From Aphelenchoides besseyi (Eukaryota > Nematoda > Chromadorea > Rhabditida > Aphelenchoididae): a DNA stretch of 64,000 bases. Of the stretch, positions 1 to 10,318 are shown piece by piece. The DNA lies in the NCBI GenBank assembly GCA_024699855.1, contig JAMPIQ010000001.1, forward strand, positions 5,704,001 through 5,768,000, written 5' to 3'. The position numbers were made by a program, and so were the translations under genes. The first letter of the stretch is position 1. Every line of letters begins with the position of its first letter. The notes beneath the pieces are model-generated. The model was given only the letters and a program-made list of their open reading frames with translations, did no database searches and had not been told where the DNA came from.

Positions 1-238
1 TCTGGTGGGATGCAATTTGGGTCTTCACAAAATACGATAATTAGCAATAGAAATAAACGAGACCTTTGGAGTGCCTATTGGATTCATCGCTGATCATTTT
101 TGTACTCACGGCTTTAAAATCTCAGTGCCACGGCAACCGATTCCTACAATTCGTTTCGCTCGATAATTTGTTTAAAAGACCCCAGAACTTTGCTTTTTAA
201 CCACAGTAACAAGATGACTATTCTAAGTCTACGTTTAG
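1..238 (+). other. partial intron of the nuclear receptor gene
   Basis: No exon of a nuclear receptor first zinc finger (CxxC, HYG, FFRR) is visible here on the plus strand. The segment ends in the acceptor CGTTTAG at 232-238, directly before the second zinc-finger exon. I read it as the 3' part of an intron whose upstream exon lies outside the window. Confidence 0.5.
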
Positions 239-1626
239 TTGTACCAAATCGCCGTGTCTGCAAGAAATGCCGTTTCGATCGTTGTGTTCAAGCTGGAATG
301 TTGGATGCAAGTAAGTTTACATTGCAATTTGTGGTCCTTACACAGCACCCTTGAAGACCTCATTGAAATTCGAAAAGTCGAGATTTTGACACATTTAAGA
401 ACCACAAGCCAAAAAACACCGGAAAACTCTTGACGTTTGTTTGTAAACTCGTAGAACATATTTTTCTCTGGTCTCAGAAAACACTCACGCCGTACATTCC
501 GAACTCATCTACGCCTCTTAAGAATTCAAAAATATCTTCGGAATTTCAAATTGTGTTCCTTCTTTTACTCACCTTTTGACGTAATTCATGAACGAACTTT
601 TCAGAGGTTCGATTGCAAAATCGTTTGAGCGATTTGTCTCGTGAGCATCTGAAATCGACGGACGAACCACCGGGTTCTTCGGAATCCAATACGTCGGCCG
701 AAGACGATGATTCCATCGATGTTTTGCGCGAATTCATTCAAATTCGACGATTGATTCTGGCCGAACGCTTTCGAGCATACGGTCAGTCGATGGAGCCGCG
801 CGAATCGCCGGGTGGTGACCACGATTTACGTGTGAATTTGACTGAGTACGCGATTTTCAATCGAATCTGTCGAAGCAATTCGAAACTGTTCGCCGAGATT
901 GATGATTCCGATTGGGTAAGTACTTTGCTTTCTTTTGGTAACCTCTAAACGAAAGTTTGTTTCGACGGAAGGTCCGAATTCGTAGACTAACTGTTCGGTT
1001 TTCAGACATCGTTGAGTTTGTTCGAGTACTCACTCACGTGGATTGTCAGCGAACAGATTCGAATGTCAGCTCGCAACTTTGGCAGTGAATTGGAACGTTT
1101 GTACAATTTGGACTGCTCCTACACGCCCATCAATTCGGCTCACGCACACACTCACTGGTCATTCGCTGCGCAGTTCATTGAGGATCCGCAAATATACTCA
1201 GTTACGGTCGAGTACTTTCATCACGTTCAATTAGCTATGAGTCGAGTTCCGTTAGCTGCTGTTCGCTTGGACGAAACTGAAATGGCCGCTCTGTTTCTGT
1301 TGCTAATGACTCGTCAAGCATGTGTGGAGATTGTTAGCGAAAAGACCGCAATCTTCCTTCAAAAACTTCGTGATCAAACGCTTCAGTCGTTGGGAGCATA
1401 TTTGAAAAACGATCCCGAACGAATGGGCCAAATAATCTTTTTGATCACAGACTTTCAAGTAAGCAAATAAGATCCTTCAGTTAATTTATCTTTTCAGAAT
1501 GTTTGTCATCTGGTCAAACACGCCGTTCGTTTGCTTCTGATAGCAACTGATTATCAAGTTTGTCCACCTCAATACGTCGACTTGTTACGTGAATCCATGT
1601 CCTATTTAACTGTGTTCTCTGTTTAA
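239..1626 (+). CDS. nuclear hormone receptor, 5'-truncated by the window edge
   Basis: Ligand-regulated transcription factor of the nematode-expanded nuclear receptor family, acting in the nucleus. Exons: 239-310, 605-915, 1006-1458 and 1498-1626, giving 320 residues of continuous reading frame. The first exon encodes the end of the second DNA-binding zinc finger (VCKKCRFDRCVQAGM), the canonical CxxCRFxxC...GM motif. The following residues (KVRLQNR) match the hinge that normally follows. The last three exons form an all-helical ligand-binding domain ending near PPQYVDLLRESM. The first finger with the P-box is missing because it lies upstream of the window. The 294-bp first intron is long for this region. 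A polyadenylation hexamer AATAAA overlaps 1630. Which nuclear receptor subfamily it belongs to cannot be told from what is present. Confidence 0.9.
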
Positions 1627-2423
1627 TTAATAAAAATAAAAGTTTGCGTTTTTTGACTGTGGATTCTGAATAAAGATCTCGATCGCATCAGAAAGTCTAC
1701 GGTACGTCATAAAAGAGATCACACTTTGTTTTCTCAACTTGAAATGTTTGAACTAATAACTCTGCTCCTTTCACTCCGCTATTGACTCATGGGATTATTC
1801 AAATTGTTCGAAAAGAGTTTGTTTGTTTAAGAACAAACTCGGGACTTCGAGCGCAAACATATCGCATTGAATTGACCGTAAAAAGAAACAACTGAGAAGT
1901 CAACTGGCTTCTAATCGAATAAGATGTGACCTTTTAACTGTTCGATTGAAGACAGTAATAACGAATTTTGGAAGCTGTAACTCGAATCGAATGCTTAATG
2001 AAAACCAGCGGGTATAAAAGACGGTAATTAGCTGTGTTATCTCAGTGATTTGTTTGTAGAAATGCTCAAGAGGAGAAATTTTGTTTGACATGAGCACGAC
2101 AATTAACAACATAAATGCTTGCGGTATTCAGCCCAGTAAGACTAAAGAACTCTACGCGTCGACCCTACAAACGCAAAATGAAGCTAATTGGCGAGGGTGG
2201 CAATTAAATTTGCTTATGAATTCCTTAAACAACATAAAGCTAATCGATAATTAACTGAAGAAGCGGCGCTAAACAACATCGGACAGCAATGTATCGATAC
2301 ATTGCAGATCAATAAAGAATCAGCTGAATGATTATAAAACCTTTTAATGGAAATCGTTAAATTCCTTCGTCTATAACTTTATAATATTGAGTAGAGTTGA
2401 AGTCAAAGATCGTTGTTAGACGT
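1627..2423. other. intergenic, convergent 3' ends
   Basis: Lies between the 3' ends of the nuclear receptor (plus) and the Srx-like receptor (minus). No coding support was found; the short open frames show no splice or domain logic. It contains a perfect 20-bp palindrome at 2286-2305 (see separate entry). Confidence 0.6.
2286..2305. repeat. perfect 20-bp palindrome
   Basis: GCAATGTATCGATACATTGC equals its own reverse complement over all 20 bases. It sits 118 bp beyond the stop codon of the Srx-like receptor, in the convergent intergenic space. It could be a dimeric protein-binding site or a cruciform/hairpin; the sequence alone does not decide. Confidence 0.8.
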
Positions 2424-3730
2424 TTAGTAGTGAGTTTTGGAGACTTCCGTTGCGGTTTGACTGCTTGGTAACTTGGAAAATCCAAAAGTTTTCTGGTAAC
2501 TTCGACGAAACTGAAAAGCATTTGAGTCAGTAGAATAGTTCTAAACTTACTTCTGCGTTCATGGAGAGAAAGATTGTTGCGTTGGTTGAACAGTGAAAAG
2601 TCAGCGCTAAAGTAACCAGTGAGTAGAGCTGCGGAATTCCTATCTCCGGGCGAATGACCATAGGAAACACGCGAAACGAGATCCATGTAACTGAAAACCT
2701 TTTCGTTGATTTTTTGTTTCTATCAAACTTACAAGCCAAGACGGAAGCAATAATCGAGAACTGAGTAGCAAATTTGATTTCTTTAGCTTTTCGCTTCGTC
2801 ATCTCATCACCTGTCACCGAAATCTGACGATTCGAACGACGAACAAAGAAACTAAACCACAAACTTACTTGGCTGATTAGACACTTACTAAATCCAGGCA
2901 TAACAAACGAACATCAAGATTGTGACTGTCGAGTTCAACGGCAAGTCGATAAAATGATCCGCGTAGTTGTAAGTGGATCCTAAGTACGAGTAACCGAAAG
3001 CTCCGTAGAAAATGTAAGCACTGAACATATTGAACAATTGAGATCCTTTAACTCACGTACAACACGGTGATAGCAACTGTGACCAAACGGCCATTAGAGC
3101 TGAGAGAACGTAGATTCCGGCCGAGATCCAAAAGTATGTGCGAATCGACGCTTGACGAGCCACACCAATAAAGACCACGTTCAACAAACTAAATTCGATT
3201 GGTGGTAGGTTATGTGACATTCTTACCGATCAATTGCAATTGCTCCTTGTATCCACATTCCTTCATCTGAAATCAGGATTTTAGGCTTTCTAGTTCACTT
3301 AAATGTTTCTCTAGGTCACATTTATGTCACAGAGTTTTTAAAAACCAATTGCTCACTTACACCACATGAATAAAAAGACGTAGGCGAAGAAAAGTACTGC
3401 AGGAGCGTGTTCGTCTTTGCCAACTAAAAAGTCCTAAAATACTATTTACTTATAGAAACTCCTAACTCTTACTTGAAAAATCAAAGACGGAGCAACGTAA
3501 GTCAGCGTCAGAATCTGCTGCACTGTATCTCCTGTAAATCTTTCTTGGAGTAGATCTTTGAGTCTCAACTTACCGATCATATTGGCAAAGGCCAGAACGT
3601 AAATGCCATTTCGTTTGTAAAGACCACAGCGCAACAGAACGAAAATGACTGTCGAGTTCAAGACAACGACGAAAAGACTTGCGGCCGCTAGAATCAAGCC
3701 AACGATCAAGTTCTCCAATTTGACCGCCAT
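2424..3730 (-). CDS. serpentine chemoreceptor, Srx-like 7TM GPCR
   Basis: Predicted G-protein-coupled chemoreceptor of the plasma membrane, probably in sensory neurons (family knowledge). The start at 3728-3730 (MAVKLEN) opens directly into TM1 (LIVGLILAAASLFVVVLNS). Seven exons follow, with introns of about 40 bp. Features in order: TM1 with the N of GN/LN type; TM2 after GIYVLAFANMI; a central DR-like turn (IAIDR); an extracellular segment with paired cysteines before a YIFYGAFGYSYL block; a basic cytoplasmic loop (MTKRKAKEI); TM6; TM7 ending STNATIFLSMNAEFRR. The N-x-E-FRR ending after TM7 is typical of Srx receptors. The last exon ends KTHY at 2424. Family assignment is by pattern only; Srsx or Srt are alternatives. 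Confidence 0.75.
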
Positions 3731-5061
3731 TCTACAGTCTACAGTAATGACCAAGACCCTTTTCGGACGTTACATCTCATTTTTATATCACTACTCAAAG
3801 CTCTTAATTGCATTTCTTATTGTTTCTAAATGTCACTTCCTGTTTGCAACGTTAGAGTCAACGGTCAATCTCTTAATTGCGTACTCACGTTCCTTTGAGT
3901 CCACAACGTAACCTCAACTCACGTAGCAGCTTTTTAATGACAAAAAAGATCAACCGCAGAAATCCGTTAATCGTGATTGCGTATCATTTCTTTTTGTGGA
4001 AAATCGTTTAATTTCTTTTCTGAGGCAACAAAAATCGCCGGAAACGTGAAAATCTTTTAATTGAGCGATCTTTGAGTTTTGCGAACAAATTTTCTGAATT
4101 TTTGCTCCCGATGTTTAATCAGCTGCAATTGCAGTTTGACGGATCTTCACGTGTTTTCACGCCTTTTGAAAACTTTTTGCGTCGTTCGATTTGCAGAAAA
4201 TTGAATTCACGTTTTCGACGTCTCGTCGATGAAACTCGCCAGCCACTCGAAAAGAGCAATCTACGGTTTTGAAACCTTTTTTGAGACGCGTTGGTTTTTT
4301 TCGTCACACCTTTCGTTCGACATCAGCGATCAAACGGTCTTGTTCAGAAGGTCCTCATCCGCGCACGCTAAAAAGATTCCCGAAAGCGTCCGCACGCTTG
4401 TACTTCTCTGCGTTCAGTGCGTGTAGTTTGTGCTTTTTCGTACTCGCAACGTACGTTTCCGCGATCTTCGTCTGCGTGCGTAGTTTATAGCCGTTAGTTT
4501 CGATGACAAAATTCGCATTTCATCGCAATCGTTTTGCACTCGCGCGTTTCCTTTTCGCAACGCCCCCGACTTCTCACGGATTGCGCGTTTGAGATTTTTC
4601 TTCGGATTCCCGTTAATCTGCACGCTGCGATCAGAAGTCACTTTTTCGTTGTGAACCTTTCACGTTGCTTCTTCTTATCATCCATGGACTTTACGGCCTT
4701 TCACACTATGATTCGATTGTTCAGTCGTTAACGTATTTGCGTAGCCACACCGTTGGTCGATGTTTTCTTCTTCCAAAATTGCGTGCTCGTAACTTGCGTT
4801 CTTAATCCCAGAAAACCCGAACTTCAGTTTGTTTGTGAAAAACTATTCATCGTGATCTTTAGAAAGTCAACGGCCAATTTTCGCGTGTTTACAAACCTGA
4901 TTACTTTTTCTCATTCACGAAACTTCGAACACTCCACTTCTGATTACTTGGGACTACAAACTTTCTTTTCAAGACTACAGACTCGACGCGAATCGTGTGT
5001 TGGTCGCTATTGACTACTCTCACCTATTTCGTTCAGGAGCTTCTTGCTCTTGTTGTCAGTC
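3731..5061. other. intergenic, divergent promoter region
   Basis: 1.3 kb between the divergent starts of the Srx-like receptor and the unknown gene at 5062. It is T-rich with many TTTCG/CGAAA runs. Open frames up to 88 codons occur on both strands but overlap each other and lack splice context or recognisable domains. It ends in the acceptor-like TTGTTGTCAG at 5051-5060. Confidence 0.5.
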
Positions 5062-6058
5062 ATGATGCAAATCAATTGCAACGGCTGTCCGCTCTTATGG
5101 CGTTCTCGCCGACACCAACGAAGTTCAGCATTGCGCGTTACGATCCTCAAGAATGGAAAAACACAAAACAAGTGAGTTCGATTGCAAGTCGTGGATCAGT
5201 TTGAGGAAACCAACTTCTCTGAAACCAACTGTTTTTTGAGTTCAATCTCGATAGACAATCAAAACCGGATGGGTGGTCTCTATATAGTTCTTAAAGAGAA
5301 CTCGAAATCGAATTTCTCTTTGAGTGTTCTTTTGAGTTGGTCTTGATATAACCATTTGATCGTCAGTTTTATCCAGTTTAAAGGGTTTTGAGCGTCCTTT
5401 TACTTTCATGTTTTTAGAAAGATTGAGTCAACGATTGAACAGAAATTCTGCGCTTTGAATTCAATTTTTATTGCTGAAGGTGAGAGAAAGTTGCCCTTCT
5501 TCTAATTTTTATTTTTCAGAATCGTCAGTTCGTGTCTCATACATGGAAATCCAAATTGACGACGGCGAGGTTCTGAAGCAGAAAAACAGTGGGATCGAGT
5601 TTTCGATTACGCACGACTTATCGACTTTCCCCGTGGACGAGTTTCGAATTCTGGAGGTTATGGAGCTAATGAGCTCGTTGGGGTACAAAATTGAAGCACC
5701 CAAAGAAGAAAAACCTGTGGATCAACTATGCGATCAATTAAACTCAATCGGAGGGCATCCGGAAAACACAAGTGAGTTTTTTGGATAAACCAATGGAATC
5801 CTAAAGCGCAGTAATGTGGAGCTTATTATTATACTTCTTTTTTACGTAATGAATGATAAATTTCTTTCAGAGATGACTTACTGTCTGAAAGAGCCGGTCT
5901 TCAACTCCACGTTTCAAACCATCGAGCAGCGCGGATCGGCGCGTAAGGTTTGGATCAAATCAAAAGGCACAAAACTGCAGCTTATTTTGGATTCCTCTAC
6001 GTGTATTCCTTTCGACTACGGGACGGAGATTCTCATCGAATTTGACACTCAATTTTGA
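5062..6058 (+). CDS. unknown protein, 203 residues
   Basis: No family recognised. Four exons (5062-5171, 5418-5479, 5520-5771, 5871-6058) join with consistent phases to exactly 204 codons. The start was chosen because ATGATG lies 1 bp after TTGTTGTCAG, a likely trans-splice acceptor; the second ATG at 5065 is an alternative. The N-terminus has a CxxC pair (NCNGCPLLW) and a basic stretch, then an acidic helix-rich middle. The C-terminal half alternates beta-like strands (SARKVWIKSKGTKLQLIL) and ends IEFDTQF. No signal peptide or membrane segment is seen, so it is probably intracellular. AATAAA lies 29 bp after the stop. The neighbouring lipase converges and ends only 64 bp away. Confidence 0.6.
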
Positions 6059-6121
6059 ATCTCACTATTTTCGGGTCTTTTTTGCAATAAATCTTATTAC
6101 TTTAATACGAAAACAGTTGAT

Positions 6122-7329
6122 TCAATGTTTAAAGCTTTGAATTTGCGTCCATTTAAGTGTTTCGGCTCGTGCCTTTGCTGTGATATTCCAAGTACAACCA
6201 CTGATGCCATAGTCAGTCAGAAACACGTTATAGTAATACAGGTGATCGGGGATGGATATGTGCAGTGGTTTTCCGTTACTGCAGTTGTTACTCTCATCTT
6301 CGTCGCATTCAACGAAAGGCGATCCAACCGTCATATCATTGTCATACCAGATCTATAACAAAATTTGAGTTTAGATTGTCGCCAAACACTCCGAAGACCT
6401 CAGATTTATGATGTCGATAATGTTCGAAGCCCAATGGTGGAATGTGCGGTACTAGATCGCGAGAATGTGTAATTCGCCACGAGTATTTCACCTAAAAACT
6501 CTCGCGATTACTTGGTATTCTATTTGAAAGTAACCAAATCATCGTGTGCGTAAGCATATAAGTAATCGCCAACTCGCGGTTGTCCAAATGTAATCAGTGT
6601 GACTCGTTCAGCCGGTACTTTGCCAAGCTTGATCAATTCTCCAACCGCTATTGATGCCAACGCACCACCAAGTGAATGTCCTTAAACAAACGTTTATCGT
6701 CCTTCGTCCTCTCTTCGGATTAAGTTCTTACCCGTAACCCAAACACCATAGTCATTGTATTGATGAAACAACTCTTGCAAACTCGCTTTCAGCCCATTGT
6801 CCATGATTCCACGATAAACACTCTCGAAGTAGTCCGAAACTTGACCACCTTTATGGTTGATTGTAAGTTTGAAATATGTCTTTTAACATACCAACTGGAC
6901 TCTTGATTTTATTCTTGAAGACCGTACGTTGGCCCTCGAAGAGCAATTGCATCAATCCGCGAGTACCGCTGGAAATCAAGATCACAATCAAGGCTTATAG
7001 AAAACTAACCGGAAGGCTATGATGATTTGTCGATCGTCGTGATTGACTGCCGTATAACCAAAACAATTCTCGGGTTCGTGGTAGCCATCTCCGCAGAGTT
7101 GTATGACTTTTCGGTGCAGCTAAACCCTTGGATTACAAAAGGACAGTGCTTCTGAGCTTACGGTCGCATTCTTGAACTTTGCCGCAATACAGTCTTCAGG
7201 TTCGTCCGAATAAGCAGCCGCAGCTAATGGGAAAAACTTCTCTCGCGCTACACTATCACTTGCGAGTTTTTTTAGCGGTGCCGTGTGAACGTTCACGAAA
7301 AGAACAAACACCAAACCAATGACTTTCAT
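6122..7329 (-). CDS. secreted class 3 (fungal-type) triacylglycerol lipase
   Basis: Secreted serine hydrolase of the Lipase_3 family, large in nematodes and thought to act on acylglycerols in gut lumen or extracellular space. The start at 7329 gives a signal peptide (MKVIGLVFVLFVNVHTA). The mature start KFFPLAAAAYSDEPEDC is the usual opening of nematode members, followed by the oxyanion-loop block IIIAFRGTRG. The nucleophile elbow GHSLGGA is encoded on the complement of 6661-6681. A charge-relay Asp and His are plausible in THSRDLVPHIPP and KPLHISIPDHLYY. Cysteines near both termini suggest disulfides. Six or seven exons have introns of about 40-50 bp. Its 3' end faces that of the unknown gene 64 bp away. 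Substrate is unknown. Confidence 0.9.
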
Positions 7330-7791
7330 GATTGAGAATGAGCGGAATCAAGCGCTTTTTATCATCGTCAGACGAACCGTCTAATTCCCTCTTTGCTTAA
7401 GTAGTCGTTTGATTTTCTAAGGATCAAACTCAACTAATGTAAACAATTCTCCTAAGGAGATTACGTCTTTTGTTATCAACTGTTCCTTAAAATCGATGTT
7501 AATCTTCTCAATCACACAATTCGAATTAATTGGCAATCGGTTGCGTAGTGTAGCAAATCAAATTGAAAGATCACTTTTTTGTTTCGTTTGGAATTCCTTC
7601 TGACTAATCGCAGTGTAACACAGCTAATCGCTCGAAATTTCAATTCCATTGCTATAAGCAATTTTGTTTGCGTCATCAACTTTTGACGTCGAATAGAAGT
7701 TTCGCATTCGTTTTTTGTTTATTCGGACACCGTAAACTTTGCCGATGGTCGGTTCGTGTGCGTGTTAAACTCGAATGTAATTGCCAACAAT
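7330..7791. other. intergenic, lipase upstream region
   Basis: Between the lipase start and the Srt receptor stop, both on minus. It presumably carries the lipase promoter. No RNA gene or coding signal was recognised. Confidence 0.5.
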
Positions 7792-9202
7792 CTAGTTGGT
7801 CGGACGTTGAGAAAAAGCGGAGATATTGGAAACTCGACGGTTACTTTGCGTTTGAATTGAGACATGAGACGAGTTCTGAACAGCATTCGGTGTGGCCCTT
7901 TTGACTCCAATCCATGAGGAGAACTCGTTTTTGCCTTCAATTACGATACGGCGAATTGTTTGGTTGATGGTGAGATAGACCTGCAAAACCGATGTCAAAA
8001 CAAGAGAGCCATTTGATGAAAAGTCTTTGAAGTCTTTTAAAACTTACAACCGGCGGTGTTCCTTCGACAATGACCCATGAAATATGAGTGACGGCAATTG
8101 CTTCGGGAGGCAAATCCAAATACTGCATTATCGTGTAACCCAAAGCGGACATTGCGATCGTAAAGTTGACAATCAAAGTTTGTATGAAAAGCTTTAAGAG
8201 CAATGAGCGACTATCTTCGAAGACTTACAGCCACTTCCTTCTTTGGCATTCCACCTTCTCGGCCTTTACAAGACATACAGAAATGATTGACAACGAAAAT
8301 AACGTAAATGATTGGCATTGCAATAATAAAAACAATGTTATTGTAGAACTGAAGATCGGACGAATATTTTCCAACCAAATCGTCGTAATAGCCGCGATGC
8401 GGATCAAAGAACCAGGCATTATAGACGGGACTAGACTTGATTAGTAGATCAAATCGATTCTACTTACCTGTATGAAGCAGAAACACAGAAAAACAAATCG
8501 ATGAAACAGGAAGTGAACGGAATCAACAGGAAAACGTATTGCATCCAACTTGAAAAGAACAGGTTTTAATCTGAGTAACTTATGATTGAAACTTTTTAGT
8601 ATTTTTGAAGTCTTTTTACTACTTCCCAGATCTTTGAAACGTACCCATCGAAAATGTATTTGTATTTAGAGAACGAAAGGCAACGATTGATGGCCAAAAG
8701 AAGCGAAGTTTGCGAGTAGGCCAACCAAAAAGCTGGAAAAGAAATAAGAACGTAATCATAGCTTCCATTACCAATGATTATAGCACCGAAGAAGTAAACA
8801 AGATCGGGATTGGAACAATAAGTTAGTCCGTAAAATGACATATAGCCGGGCAACAAAGTGGTGACAGCCAACGTTACCATATCCTGCTAAACGAGTTAAA
8901 GTTTTTGAATTCACTTCAACCTCAATAGTCATCAGAAACATGAGTTTGTAACAGAAGTTGGATTGTAACAATTTCTTTCGACTCAGCGCATACAAACATG
9001 GTAAGTAGAGAAGCTTTAAGAATAATTTTTAGTCATTTGTCGCATTAAATCTTACCTCAAAAAGAACTCCGAGACTGAAAACAATCACAGCAAAGACACG
9101 ATGTTGACGTTTCTCCAACGGTACATCTTCAACCGAATAGAATGAACAGTTGTAGTTCAATTCGAACTCGGGACCCTTAACGAACAAGTGATATAAACCC
9201 AT
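7792..9202 (-). CDS. serpentine chemoreceptor, Srt family
   Basis: Predicted 7TM chemoreceptor. The start at 9202 gives MGLYHLFVKGPEFELNYNC, with the YNC motif that opens Srt receptors. TM1 ends in LLYLPCLYAL, matching the family YiPCL motif, and the next loop has NFCYKLM (family CYKiM). TM3 contains LLLAINRCLSF (LAxNRC). The second extracellular part holds FDPHRGYYDDLVGKYSS. The last exons give MSALGYTIMQYL and the hallmark YLTINQTIRR (family YLxLNxTIR) followed by a polar tail. Six or seven exons have short introns. All diagnostic Srt blocks are present, so the gene looks intact. Ligand unknown. It is one of three chemoreceptor genes of different families in the first 30 kb. Confidence 0.9.
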
Positions 9203-10318
9203 GGCTTCGACTCCTCCAACGTTTATCTCGACTATTTAAACCCACAATTTGAGTAGGTGTTTGCGTGCACTTAATCTATTTGCGTTGATGTGTGGTCTTA
9301 GCATGTGATAAAGACCATTACACTCGTAAATTGAACTGCGAAACCTTCAGTCCGAATATATTTGTTCCATGAAGATCGTACTCAAAGGCCATTGCATGTC
9401 AAGTATTCTGCAGGTTGTGTGGTCTTTGAATTCATGCTGTTGATGTAAATGCCACGCATTACTGTAAGCTATTAAATTTGGAAACTTCGTACGTCACGTC
9501 AGCAATTGAGTGCTTTTTCAACGACATGTTCTTTACGATCATCGCGTTGAGAAGGTTACAGACTATAAACTCAATGAAAAAATCTCTTTGTGTATCTACT
9601 GTACTCACAAGGCTACTGATTAATTCATTAAAAAGTCTAAATTCATAAGTTAAACGCTTTAAAGACTAAAAAGCTGAAGATAATCGACTTCAATTTGGCT
9701 TCCGACCAACTTAAACTCCTAAAATTTTTAGGATTATAACTATATAAGCTTGTTAACAGGTGTGTCGAATTACAGAACTTCACCATCATTCTGAATATGA
9801 GTTTTGAAGGTGTGCAGAAAAAGTGTTCCAGGCATGAAGATAAGTTGCTAGAGCTCCTGATCGACCATATGACACTGATATTCACAGGGTTTTGATTTCA
9901 AAATGCCACTCGTTCTTCTGTTAATCTCACGCTTATTCTGTCGTTCGATCACCGGCGTGCATTCTAATTCCGACAAGCTTCAAGTCCATCTGTTGATGGC
10001 GGTTGAGGGACTGAAGTTGAATTTGTGAAAATCGCGAAGACGCTGTCGATTTTAGCTTCAATAGTTGCTGTATTGGTGTATTTGAGTGCGGGCATTATCG
10101 AAGATATTGCAAATGATTACAGAAACAATCGTTGAAAACATCTCTAGCGATTGCAAACAAGTACTTTGTTGACTTCGAAGTCAACACTCTTCCTGTAGTT
10201 TCATGACAAGTGGCCGAGAAGATGGGTATCACTCAACAGTCATTGCACATTCTCTTCTACTCATTCCCGTCTCTTTAATCAACTAATTGTAAAATAATAA
10301 TTTAAGTTATGTACAATT
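9203..10318. other. intergenic with an unresolved small reading frame
   Basis: Upstream of the Srt receptor and downstream of the peroxidase. The only coding hint is an ATG at 9903 (plus) that opens a 41-codon frame with a hydrophobic start (MPLVLLLISRLFC). It stops at once and cannot be joined to the Cys-containing frame that follows. It may be a relic of a small secreted gene. Confidence 0.35.

Noticed and set aside
9899..10040. Small frame with signal-peptide-like start at 9903
   Set aside because: Stops after 41 codons and cannot be spliced to the Cys-containing frame behind it; no family or acceptor close to the ATG.
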